Source: a virus. Taken from it: a stretch of DNA of 40,373 nt. This document shows positions 14,911 to 22,962 of this stretch, one piece after another. Both the position numbers and the translations under genes were made by a program. Each line of letters begins with the position of its first letter. Positions within the stretch are counted from its first letter, which is position 1. The notes beneath the pieces are model-generated. The model was not told where the DNA came from, ran no database searches, and was given only the letters and a program-made list of their open reading frames with translations. The DNA lies in the IMG/VR virus record IMGVR_UViG_3300021962_000243, positions 1 to 40,373 of that record; one strand, given 5' to 3'.

Positions 14911-14989
14911 GTCACCCCTGTAGATTTCGATAGGATATTAGGCAAGAAGTCTTGACGACTAAAACTTAATAAGACACCTGAACGACCTC
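14911..14989. promoter_or_regulatory. Divergent intergenic region
   Basis: This 79-bp AT-rich gap separates the leftward ferritin/lysis cluster from the rightward glycosyltransferase, so it should contain promoters in both directions. Rightward there is TTGACG (14952-14957) followed by an A/T-rich tract, as in the gaps at 4135 and 6762. Leftward, TAATAT (complement of 14935-14940) is a possible -10. Neither has a convincing partner hexamer at standard spacing. Confidence 0.4.
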
Positions 14990-16216
14990 ATGGATGCCCT
15001 GCCGAAAATGCACATGATCGGGTGTTTCCACACCCTGTTGACCGATGATTTCAGCCACTGCGCTTTCTCTGGAAAGTGTCGCAGATGGGCTAAGATGATG
15101 GCGCCCTATGGATGGGATACCATCGTTTACACCAACGAAGGGAGCGACGTTCCCGACGCAAAAGAGGTTGTTCACATTCTGAACGCCAAGGAGTTCGCGG
15201 AGTTTTACCCGCGCCCTGACAAGACCCAGTTCCACGGGGATCATGCCGTCATTGGTGAACGCGGATGGCCCACGTTCAACAACCGCCTGATCGTGGAATT
15301 GGCCAAGCGGGTGCAACCCGGGGATTTCATCCTCCATCCGTTCGGTCGCGCTCACGACGGTCTGGTCAACATCTTCCCCCAGTGTGTGCACGTTGAATCC
15401 GGTATCGGTTACTCCGACAAGCCGTTCAACGCATGGCGCATTTACGAGTCTGAAGTCTGGCGTCACTACCATCTTGGACGCTGGGATCACGACCAGTCGG
15501 TTCCGCGGAACGACAAAGGCATCAACAGGTATTACTCTTGGGTGGTGCCCAATTACTTCGATCTGGACGATTGGGATATCGGCACGGGTGAAGGCGACTA
15601 CGTCGTCTACATGGGCCGGATCACGCCAGAAAAAGGCATGCCGGTCATCGCCGCCATCATCCGCGAATACGCCAAGCGCCCGGGCAAGCCGCCCAAGTTC
15701 ATCTTCGCTGGTCAGGGCAATTTCGAGAACGAGGTCATGCGGCACGTCCTCATGGACCCCAAGCCCGATGAATCCAAACTGGACATCGAATACCTTGGGC
15801 CGGTCCACGGTCGGCGTCGCTCGGATTTGATCGGCAACGCCCGTTGCATGCTGATGCCGTCGTCGTTCATCGAGCCTTTCGCCGGTTCCGGCGTGGAGTC
15901 GATGATCTGCGGGACGCCTCTGATTTCCGTGAATTACGGAGCGTTCGTTGAGACCATTCGCGAAGGCATCACCGGCTTCCGGTGCAACACCCTTGGCGAC
16001 TGGGTCGCCGGTATCGAGGCTTCCAAGTTCCTAGACCGTGGGCTTTGCGCCACGGTCACTCGGTCTCGTTACTCCCTAAGAGCGTGCGGCTCTTTGTACG
16101 ATTCGGCTTTTCGCCAGTTGGCCGAGCTAAGGGGACAGGGTTGGTATTCCCCCGTGAGCCACCGCGAGCAGGGCCGGAGAAAACAGGATTCCGGACTGCT
16201 TCATCCGCAGCAATAA
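14990..16216 (+). CDS. GT4-family glycosyltransferase
   Basis: This 408-residue GT-B enzyme has an N-terminal domain opening 'MIGCFHTLLTDDFSHCAFSG', a pattern seen in phage GT4 enzymes. Its C-terminal donor-binding domain has 'VVYMGRITPEKGMPVIAAII', then the EX7E motif Glu295-Glu303 ('EPFAGSGVE') and 'GTPLISVNYGAFVETI'. It likely transfers a sugar from a nucleotide donor. The acceptor is unknown: phage DNA, a virion protein or host surface glycan are all possible. The first ATG is taken, though Met7 or Met9 would start closer to the conserved domain. It is the only rightward gene among leftward late genes. Its last about 160 nt overlap the opposite-strand gene at 16056, yet the 'YDSAFRQLAELRGQGWYS' ending is family-like, so the frame is real to near its end. 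Confidence 0.85.
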   Translation: MDALPKMHMIGCFHTLLTDDFSHCAFSGKCRRWAKMMAPYGWDTIVYTNEGSDVPDAKEVVHILNAKEFAEFYPRPDKTQFHGDHAVIGERGWPTFNNRLIVELAKRVQPGDFILHPFGRAHDGLVNIFPQCVHVESGIGYSDKPFNAWRIYESEVWRHYHLGRWDHDQSVPRNDKGINRYYSWVVPNYFDLDDWDIGTGEGDYVVYMGRITPEKGMPVIAAIIREYAKRPGKPPKFIFAGQGNFENEVMRHVLMDPKPDESKLDIEYLGPVHGRRRSDLIGNARCMLMPSSFIEPFAGSGVESMICGTPLISVNYGAFVETIREGITGFRCNTLGDWVAGIEASKFLDRGLCATVTRSRYSLRACGSLYDSAFRQLAELRGQGWYSPVSHREQGRRKQDSGLLHPQQ

Positions 16217-16412
16217 CGAGGACATCGCCGTCCTCATCACCATCATTGCCGGGGAACATGGGTTCCTCGGCAAGATTGTCATCGGTGACCCCCGAAAAAG
16301 CCTGATCTAAATCGCGGGCTTCCGCGTAAGACAGTTTCTGCTTGGACAACTTACTCCAAGAGCGGATCAACGCTTCCTTGTCGGACTGAGGTTTGTCGGG
16401 AGTCGCTTTCAT
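16056..16412 (-). CDS. Hypothetical acidic/disordered protein, 118 aa
   Basis: I do not recognise this protein. The ATG at 16412 gives the ATGA overlap typical of this genome; an ATG at 16424 would add four residues. The first half is helical ('DKEALIRSWSKLSKQKLSYA'), the middle is acidic ('GNDGDEDGDVLV'), and the C-terminal third is Arg/Pro/Ser-rich, probably disordered, and antisense to the glycosyltransferase 3' end. It follows the 1541-residue ejection protein in the same transcript and ends the leftward virion operon. The C-terminal third may have arisen by read-through into the antisense region. Confidence 0.5.
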   Translation of the reverse strand: MKATPDKPQSDKEALIRSWSKLSKQKLSYAEARDLDQAFSGVTDDNLAEEPMFPGNDGDEDGDVLVIAADEAVRNPVFSGPARGGSRGNTNPVPLARPTGEKPNRTKSRTLLGSNETE

Positions 16413-19400
16413 TGGTTCAGCCATTCTGGCGGGCGGGCCTTGATACCTTCTCTGCCACCCATGCGTTCGACAATCTCATTTCGCGCATCGGCCAAAGTGA
16501 TTTTCCCGTCTTTAACCTTGGCGTGGATGGCTTTGATTTCCGCCATCAGTTCGCTGGTTTTGGTATCGTCAGGGAACAAGATACGAACTGTTTCCCAAGT
16601 GATCGACTGCATCTGGCGGGGGAGAATTCCGCGTTGTTCTGCTGCACGCCGACCAGCCTCGACGTACAAGGCATAGGTGCCTTGTAACCCAGTGATCTTC
16701 GTACCCCTGACCGGCAAAGTGGGGCCTTTGACCTTTGGACCACCCTCATCCGGGTCTTCGGATTTACCGGGATTGTTACCGAAATTGTGAGCAACCTCGA
16801 AAGCTGAACCACCAACGGGGATCAAGAGAGCAGCCGCTACGTTGTGGGTATCTGAGGTGTAGAACAGGGGGCTGTTCGGATCGCGAATGTTGCCGTAGAA
16901 ATTTCGGACCTTGTGACCTCCGCCGAGTGCAGCGGTAAGATTCTCCACGGAGCCATCGAGGAAAGCCGCAACGGCATTCTTGGTAACTCCCAAACCGGAC
17001 CAAGCCACGGCAACGGAGGAACCCGGGGTCAATTTGCCTTCGGGCGTCACGACGTATGCCTGTGACGGATGAATGTACTGGGACAAGAAACGGGTGAAGA
17101 ATGCGATCTGATCCGGATCGGAAAGCTCTGACAGTTTCTTGCCGGCTACTTCGCGAACAATTCCGTACAGCACGCGCTTGGACTTCTGCGTGCCCGTACT
17201 TGCCTTGATGCTCTTCCTAGCGGCTTTTTCGACCTCGGCATCGAAGACCGTTTCTTGATGGTTCTTCAGAACGTCCATCACGTTCTCGGCCAAACTGACG
17301 TTGGCGAACCAGTGCTTTTGCGGGGAAAGACACGCCAAAACCGCCGCCGCTTGCGAAACGTCTACATCGTACTTTTTCGCCAAATCTTCGGCGATGACTC
17401 GCGCACCGTCGTACCATTTGGACATCCGTTTCGCGACATCCGCACCAAAAACTTCGGTCGCAAGATCGTGCAAGAACAACAGGTTTTCAGCCATGTCGTT
17501 CACGATCATGTCGGCCGCTTTGATCGGGTCTTTTTCGAGATACGTTTCCGCGCTGAGACCCGAATAGCTCTTCTGAATTACCGGAGCATGAGCTTCGGCC
17601 AGTGATACCGTCTTACCGGAGTAATTCGGGTCCTTAGACTTCGATTTGAAGTAGGTGTTCGCGTACTGGTTGTAGGAAACGAACGGGACACTGATCGTTT
17701 TGTTTTTACCAGCTACGACCGTCGGGAGCGCCTCTTCGTCGGTGATGTAGCTGGGGATAAAACCTTCGGAATCAGCCTTGAGCGGACCCTTCACGGTGGT
17801 CATCGCCTTCATCTGATCCTCGACCGTGCGCTCCTTTTCCAAGCTGAACCGGATATCGCCCGCCGCTTGGAGACCTTCAGCGGCTTCTTCGGATACGCCC
17901 ACGCGCTCGCGCTCTTCGGCGGTCAACGGACGCTGACCAAACGCGCCTACGTTGCCGGTAGCGGACTTGAGTTGATCCGGACTGAAAACGGCGAGGTTTT
18001 TGGTGCTCTGCTCGTTGACGTAAAGACCGTCAAAACCAGCTTTCTTGATCAAACCAGCCAAAGGCTCGATAAGATGCCAACGGCCTGTTTCCAGCATGGA
18101 AGGATAAACTCGTTTTATCCGACCGTCCCCTGTGGGGATATCGAGCGACGGCTCTCCACCAAAAAGTTTTTTGATGTGCTCGTCGTTTGTGTAATCGAAC
18201 GGATTTTCCGCTTTTACGAATAAGGGGTAGAGACGAGCACCCGGACGACGTTCAGCAAAAGCATCACCTTTCAGGCTACCTGTCGCCGTGTCGTCAGCAG
18301 TCCCAGCAAAACCACCCGCAAATTCAGGGTCGGGGGTGACGAAAATGAGCCCCGGATCGCCCTCAACTTTTTCACCCAAAAAGCCTTCCTGAACCTGAGG
18401 ACGAAACACCGTGAAATCTCCAGTCCTGCCGCCCAAGAACGTCTCACGGGGCTTAAAGAACGTCCCGTGGTACATCACGGTCGGAGTGCCATCCGGTTCG
18501 ACAATCTTGGAGTCGCCAAACCATTTCTTAAACTCGGGCGTCTTGGTCTGAGCGAGGCTGTAAAGAAAATCACCTTTCTCGCCAAACTCGGGGTCCTTTA
18601 CGAAGACGGTGTTGCCGATCTGCACCGCTTCTGAACCGCCCGTAACTGGGCGCCCCGTAGCGCGGTCGTACATGTACGAGTGACGGTCGGGGTTATACCC
18701 CACTTGAGTCCAAGTATCGAGATCGGTCGGCAGGGATTGATCTTCGGACATCTTCCCGCGAGCAACGATGGTGGGCGTCTTGGCTTCTCCAGCGCCAATT
18801 TTAAGCGACGCTTTTTCCATGCCCGGAGTCGGTTTTAATACCGGCTCCGTAAACCGCACAAACGGCTGGTAGTACTTGTTACCCTTGGAATCCTGCACCG
18901 TGACGACGCCGACACCGTAGCGTGAAAACGCCGGAACGTCCTGTCGTACCGTAACCGAATCACCTGCTGGGATGTTTGAGGCACCCCCAACTTTGCTGCG
19001 TTGGCTTTGGTCTACCGCAGCGCGAATTTCTTCCAAGCTGGGAAGGTTTTCCTCGGTCGGAATTTCTACGTTACGAGCAGCCGGAATGTTGCGCTCAACT
19101 TCACGGTCCAAGGCGCGGCGATCAACTTCGCCGGTAGCCAACAGGTTTTTCAAGCGGTTACGGACCGCCGGCGAATACAACCGACCGCCCTCCATGACCG
19201 CATCACTGCGGGGATTAGCAGCCTTGAAAGCCTCAAAAGCCTCTTGGCGACGCTCGGCGACCGGCGTCTTCTCAAGGCTCATGCGAGTGCCTTCCTCACG
19301 CACCGTCTCGGGCTCCACGCGGCCAGTCTGTTGCTCACGCAGCGTGCGTAGGAGCACATTCGCAGCCTCCTGCGGGGACAGCTTAACGGCGCCGTTCGTA

Positions 19401-21034
19401 AACTCGGACAACCACTCGCGGATGTACTGAACGATGCGAGCAATGACGCCCGGGGCCTTCTCGGCGTTGTTGGCGATCCACTCATCGACCAGCACCATCT
19501 TGTCTTCGGTGCCGTAACGCCTCGAAAGATCGGCAAGTTCTTCGGCGGGGATAGCCTGAGCCGCGAAATCGGCGATGGCTTTCTGCCCGTCGGGCGACGC
19601 CAGCGTCTGGTGCGCCCATTCGTGGCGCGCAACTTCCTCGACGATCTCGGGGGACGTTGCGTATGCCGCGTTAATCAGAATCTCGCCGGTACGGCGGTTG
19701 AACGCGCCACGGATTCCGTAGCCGTTCTGGGCCATTCCGGGGTCGTAAATGACGCGGATATTGGTCGGGGCATTCTCGTTACTTTCGGACCATGCTGAGA
19801 CGGCTTCCTGCGCGGCGGAAATGGCTGCATTGGCCTTTTCCGGATCGATCTGCGCTCTACTGGTAATCTCCCCGACGATCTTAACGTCTTCGGGGTTTGG
19901 CTCGCCACCCAGCAGGTTGGCCTGACGCACGTTGATCGCCGCGAAGAACTGGTCCTGATTGAGTTCTTCGGCTTTCGACAGATCGACAGTCGGCCGCTCT
20001 TCAAGGGAGGGAGAGATCGCAGCCGATGTCGGAGCTTCATCCGACATGCCCGCCGTTTGAGTACCTTCCGACACCGACTGCGAAGGACGTGATGCCGCAC
20101 CAGCGGCAGCGCCAAGCGGAGCAGCCCCCGCAAAACCGGCGCCCATAGCCTCGCCAACGCCTTGGGTCAGTTCACGCTCGGGTTCTACGGCGCGAGCAAG
20201 GACGTTGGACACGAATTGTCCGCTGCCTTCTTCCGCGGCTTCTTGAACACCTTCACCGGCTGCACCAACAGCAGCACCAGCGGCCCGCTTGGCGAGAGCC
20301 ATGCCGGCGCCTTTGCGACCTGCACCTCCGACAAGCGTTTTTTCAATGGTGCGGCCCCCGGGAACCATCTGCGTGGCTACGGATGCCGCGGCGCTCAGAA
20401 GGCCCGTTGAACGAGCCAAATCCAAAGCAAGGGCCGTTTTGGCTTCTTCTAACGTGGCTCCCCTTTCCTCGATCAACCGAGCAATCTGCGGAATTTGCAG
20501 AGCTTGCTCTTCAGGCATGCTTTGCAGGGTATCCACCACCTGTTGATACTGATCGGCACCAGTACTTACGCCCTGCATTCCTGCACCAGCGCCTACGGCC
20601 GTACCGACGCCAACTTTGGCCGCAGTTTCTGCACCCTTTGAAGCGAGCAGTTTTCCAGTGGCTACGCGGGCACCAGCACCAATGCCGCCGGCACCAACCA
20701 TTGAAGGGGCTGATTCTGCCGTAGAAGACAGGAAAAGCCGTGGATCGGTGAAAGTCTCGCGAACATAGGTAAACGCCTTGTTGAGCGTGTCCTCTTCGGC
20801 ATCCGTGGCTTGCTTACGACGCGCTTCAGCAGCCTTGAGCTTTTCAGACTTACCCCTCTGGAGATATTCGATGTTCTCCTGAGCTTGCTTGGAGACGACG
20901 TTGTCCATGTCTCCGGTCGTAAGACCGTAGGCATCGCCGGCCATCTTCAGGAGTTGGTTCGCACCAACTCCGAAACTCAGGGCGACATCCTTAACGTCGG
21001 ATGTCGGGTCAAATTGGTCGTAGGGGTTGGCCAC
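16409..21034 (-). CDS. Giant polyvalent virion protein: HExxH peptidase motif + ADP-ribosyltransferase-like domain
   Basis: This 1541-residue protein starts with GTG at 21034. In order it has a helical N-terminus, Gly/Ala-rich hydrophobic stretches (about 110-165 and 210-310), and a zinc-peptidase-like 'ARHEWAHQTL' at about 469-478. A beta-rich domain follows at about 690-825 ('DTWTQVGYNPDRHSYMYDRA'), then an ADP-ribosyltransferase-like domain at about 833-1030 ('FKKWFGDSK', 'VMYHGT', 'LIFVTPDPEFAGGFAG', 'GFDGLYVNE', 'SATGNVGAF'), which matches ARTs of phage polyvalent proteins. A large C-terminal region has 'SPQKHWFANVSLAENV' near 1240. By size and place it is the counterpart of the last, largest ejection protein of podoviruses (T7 gp16-like position). 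It could be injected and ADP-ribosylate host proteins, as T4 Alt is. No transglycosylase domain was seen. Activity is inferred. Confidence 0.75.
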   Translation of the reverse strand: MANPYDQFDPTSDVKDVALSFGVGANQLLKMAGDAYGLTTGDMDNVVSKQAQENIEYLQRGKSEKLKAAEARRKQATDAEEDTLNKAFTYVRETFTDPRLFLSSTAESAPSMVGAGGIGAGARVATGKLLASKGAETAAKVGVGTAVGAGAGMQGVSTGADQYQQVVDTLQSMPEEQALQIPQIARLIEERGATLEEAKTALALDLARSTGLLSAAASVATQMVPGGRTIEKTLVGGAGRKGAGMALAKRAAGAAVGAAGEGVQEAAEEGSGQFVSNVLARAVEPERELTQGVGEAMGAGFAGAAPLGAAAGAASRPSQSVSEGTQTAGMSDEAPTSAAISPSLEERPTVDLSKAEELNQDQFFAAINVRQANLLGGEPNPEDVKIVGEITSRAQIDPEKANAAISAAQEAVSAWSESNENAPTNIRVIYDPGMAQNGYGIRGAFNRRTGEILINAAYATSPEIVEEVARHEWAHQTLASPDGQKAIADFAAQAIPAEELADLSRRYGTEDKMVLVDEWIANNAEKAPGVIARIVQYIREWLSEFTNGAVKLSPQEAANVLLRTLREQQTGRVEPETVREEGTRMSLEKTPVAERRQEAFEAFKAANPRSDAVMEGGRLYSPAVRNRLKNLLATGEVDRRALDREVERNIPAARNVEIPTEENLPSLEEIRAAVDQSQRSKVGGASNIPAGDSVTVRQDVPAFSRYGVGVVTVQDSKGNKYYQPFVRFTEPVLKPTPGMEKASLKIGAGEAKTPTIVARGKMSEDQSLPTDLDTWTQVGYNPDRHSYMYDRATGRPVTGGSEAVQIGNTVFVKDPEFGEKGDFLYSLAQTKTPEFKKWFGDSKIVEPDGTPTVMYHGTFFKPRETFLGGRTGDFTVFRPQVQEGFLGEKVEGDPGLIFVTPDPEFAGGFAGTADDTATGSLKGDAFAERRPGARLYPLFVKAENPFDYTNDEHIKKLFGGEPSLDIPTGDGRIKRVYPSMLETGRWHLIEPLAGLIKKAGFDGLYVNEQSTKNLAVFSPDQLKSATGNVGAFGQRPLTAEERERVGVSEEAAEGLQAAGDIRFSLEKERTVEDQMKAMTTVKGPLKADSEGFIPSYITDEEALPTVVAGKNKTISVPFVSYNQYANTYFKSKSKDPNYSGKTVSLAEAHAPVIQKSYSGLSAETYLEKDPIKAADMIVNDMAENLLFLHDLATEVFGADVAKRMSKWYDGARVIAEDLAKKYDVDVSQAAAVLACLSPQKHWFANVSLAENVMDVLKNHQETVFDAEVEKAARKSIKASTGTQKSKRVLYGIVREVAGKKLSELSDPDQIAFFTRFLSQYIHPSQAYVVTPEGKLTPGSSVAVAWSGLGVTKNAVAAFLDGSVENLTAALGGGHKVRNFYGNIRDPNSPLFYTSDTHNVAAALLIPVGGSAFEVAHNFGNNPGKSEDPDEGGPKVKGPTLPVRGTKITGLQGTYALYVEAGRRAAEQRGILPRQMQSITWETVRILFPDDTKTSELMAEIKAIHAKVKDGKITLADARNEIVERMGGREGIKARPPEWLNQ

Positions 21035-21035
21035 G

Positions 21036-22961
21036 TTACTTGCGGTAAGAGATGTTCCCGATGTTCCTCGGTTTTTCGCTTTCCTGTAGGAATTTGCGCG
21101 CCAGTCCCGCGCCGTATTTTTCGTCGAACGCCTTGGCGGTTTCCGGATTGGCGACCAAGTAATCTACGGCGGCGCGAGTGATCGGCGGCGCTTCGGCCGC
21201 GGTCTCACCCGCTTCTTGTCCGGCAGCGCGAGCAGCAACAGACGACAGCGGAAGCGTGGTTTTTATGTCTGGACGAAGTTTTTCCAAAGCCCGTTCCTGT
21301 CGTCCAGCGGACAACAAGTATTTCCGAGACGCTTCGCCGGCGATTTCGGGGGCAAAAGCGGCAACTGCTGCCGCTGGGAAACTTTGAGTGGCCCCTAAAA
21401 CACTACCACCGAGCAAACCACGACCAAGAAACCCCAACTTGTTTACGCCCGGGGCGCTCTTGGTCGCTACATCCCCAAACGAGGATTTGAACGCCTGTTC
21501 AAATTCACCGATGGTCTTCAGATTACCGCTCAGGGGTTTGCCCTGATTGATTTTACGGCCAAAAACCCGGGCATCAAAATCGCCCGTGCCAAGATTGAGC
21601 GCGTCTTCGGCATCGTAGCTCTTCGCGATGGTCTCCCTAGCTTTGCGGAGTTTTTCCGCTAAATCAGGCTTACCTGCCTTTTCAACGGCTTGCTCGATGG
21701 ACATCTCAAGCGCCTGAGCTTGCTCGCGAGTCTCAATCGAATTTTTGAGGGCGTCTACGTCTTTGCCTTCTGATGCATAGTACCTATCCCTCAATTTACG
21801 AGATTCACCGCGGAGACGTGTTAGTTCTTCCACGTCGGCCATTGCCTGAATCTCGGCTTTGCTCCGGGTGGTTCTAAACGCCTTCTCAAACTCGTCTTCC
21901 AAACGAGCTTTTTCCATCGGGTCGGACACTTGGGTGTACCGAGCACGAAGTTCGTCGATGTTCTTTACCGCGGTTTTACCTTTCTCTCCGATTCGTCCAA
22001 TTTCCGCGTAAACTTCTCCAGCTTTGTCGCGAATGCTCCGCAAGACTCCGATATCAACATCGCTGTCTACCGGGACCTTTAACTCTTCTTTGACGGCTTT
22101 GTTCACCGCCCTTTGATTCTGAAGTTGAGTCTCAAACCTCAGAGCGTCGGCACCCGCGGCACTAGACGCTTGTTTGGTTCCAAAACTGACACCGGCCTCG
22201 GTTACTTTTTCGATGTCCGCAGGAGGCGCCTTTAGACCCAACTCCGCACCCGCGTCTGCGGTCCTGCTGCGAAGCGAGCGACCAGCCATCTGTTGACCAA
22301 CCGCGCCCTGAACTTGTTTGGAGCCGGATTGGAGTTTCTGACCTACAGCACCTCCAGCGGCTCCTAACGTCGCCGCGGTAGCCAATTGTTTACCGCCCAA
22401 AAGCTGTCCGCGGTCGATCAACGACTGCGTTTCGGCTCCTCCCACAGCGGTAAGGCCCTGCTTTACCGCTTCACGCACCAAAGGTTTGGCCCCGCCCTTA
22501 ATCACCCCAGCCGCAAGTGGCGCTCCGGGAACCATGCCCGTGCCGACATCCGAAACAAACTCCCCCCACTGGAACTTGTAATCGGGGTCTTCAGCCATCC
22601 GCTGAAGTTGATTTACGAGGTTACCCGCGCCGGCTCCGAAGCCACCGCCCAGTGAGGTTCCCACGGGGCCCGCGAGCGAACCCACCATCTGACCCGCCGT
22701 GGCAGCACCCATGCTGGTGCCCATCTCTCGCAGCATCTCTTTGGTGCTGGGCGTATCCAAACGAACCTGAGGAGCGCCCATCACGTCATAACGCGCCATG
22801 CGCGGCGTGGGGGCTGGGGCAGGAGCCGCGGCAGAAGACGGCGTTGTTCCCTGTAGGGCCCGCAACCGGTCAATTTCAGCAACAAACGCTTTGGCGTCCT
22901 CGACGTTGCCGGCGGCGTCCGCTTTTAGAAAAGCGTCCTCAAGCTCTTTAATGGTAGGCAT
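21036..22961 (-). CDS. Internal virion/ejection-type protein, 641 aa
   Basis: The ATG at 22961 (MPTIKELEDAF) lies 1 nt after the upstream stop; the longer frame from 23033 overlaps that gene and is rejected. The N-terminal about 35 residues ('KELEDAFLKADAAGNVEDAK') are a helical hairpin often seen at the start of phage ejection proteins. Next come a Pro/Ala linker, Gly/Ala-rich hydrophobic helices (about 75-130 and 155-215), a long coiled-coil region (about 270-480), and another hydrophobic segment ('FLGRGLLGGSVLGATQSF') near 530-550. This is typical of proteins stored in the capsid that line the channel used to pass DNA through the host envelope. The family cannot be named. Confidence 0.7.
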   Translation of the reverse strand: MPTIKELEDAFLKADAAGNVEDAKAFVAEIDRLRALQGTTPSSAAAPAPAPTPRMARYDVMGAPQVRLDTPSTKEMLREMGTSMGAATAGQMVGSLAGPVGTSLGGGFGAGAGNLVNQLQRMAEDPDYKFQWGEFVSDVGTGMVPGAPLAAGVIKGGAKPLVREAVKQGLTAVGGAETQSLIDRGQLLGGKQLATAATLGAAGGAVGQKLQSGSKQVQGAVGQQMAGRSLRSRTADAGAELGLKAPPADIEKVTEAGVSFGTKQASSAAGADALRFETQLQNQRAVNKAVKEELKVPVDSDVDIGVLRSIRDKAGEVYAEIGRIGEKGKTAVKNIDELRARYTQVSDPMEKARLEDEFEKAFRTTRSKAEIQAMADVEELTRLRGESRKLRDRYYASEGKDVDALKNSIETREQAQALEMSIEQAVEKAGKPDLAEKLRKARETIAKSYDAEDALNLGTGDFDARVFGRKINQGKPLSGNLKTIGEFEQAFKSSFGDVATKSAPGVNKLGFLGRGLLGGSVLGATQSFPAAAVAAFAPEIAGEASRKYLLSAGRQERALEKLRPDIKTTLPLSSVAARAAGQEAGETAAEAPPITRAAVDYLVANPETAKAFDEKYGAGLARKFLQESEKPRNIGNISYRK

Positions 22962-22962
22962 T

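Noticed and set aside
14911-14989. tRNA or small RNA in the divergent gap
   Set aside because: At 79 bp and AT-rich, it shows no cloverleaf or stable hairpin; promoters are the simpler explanation.
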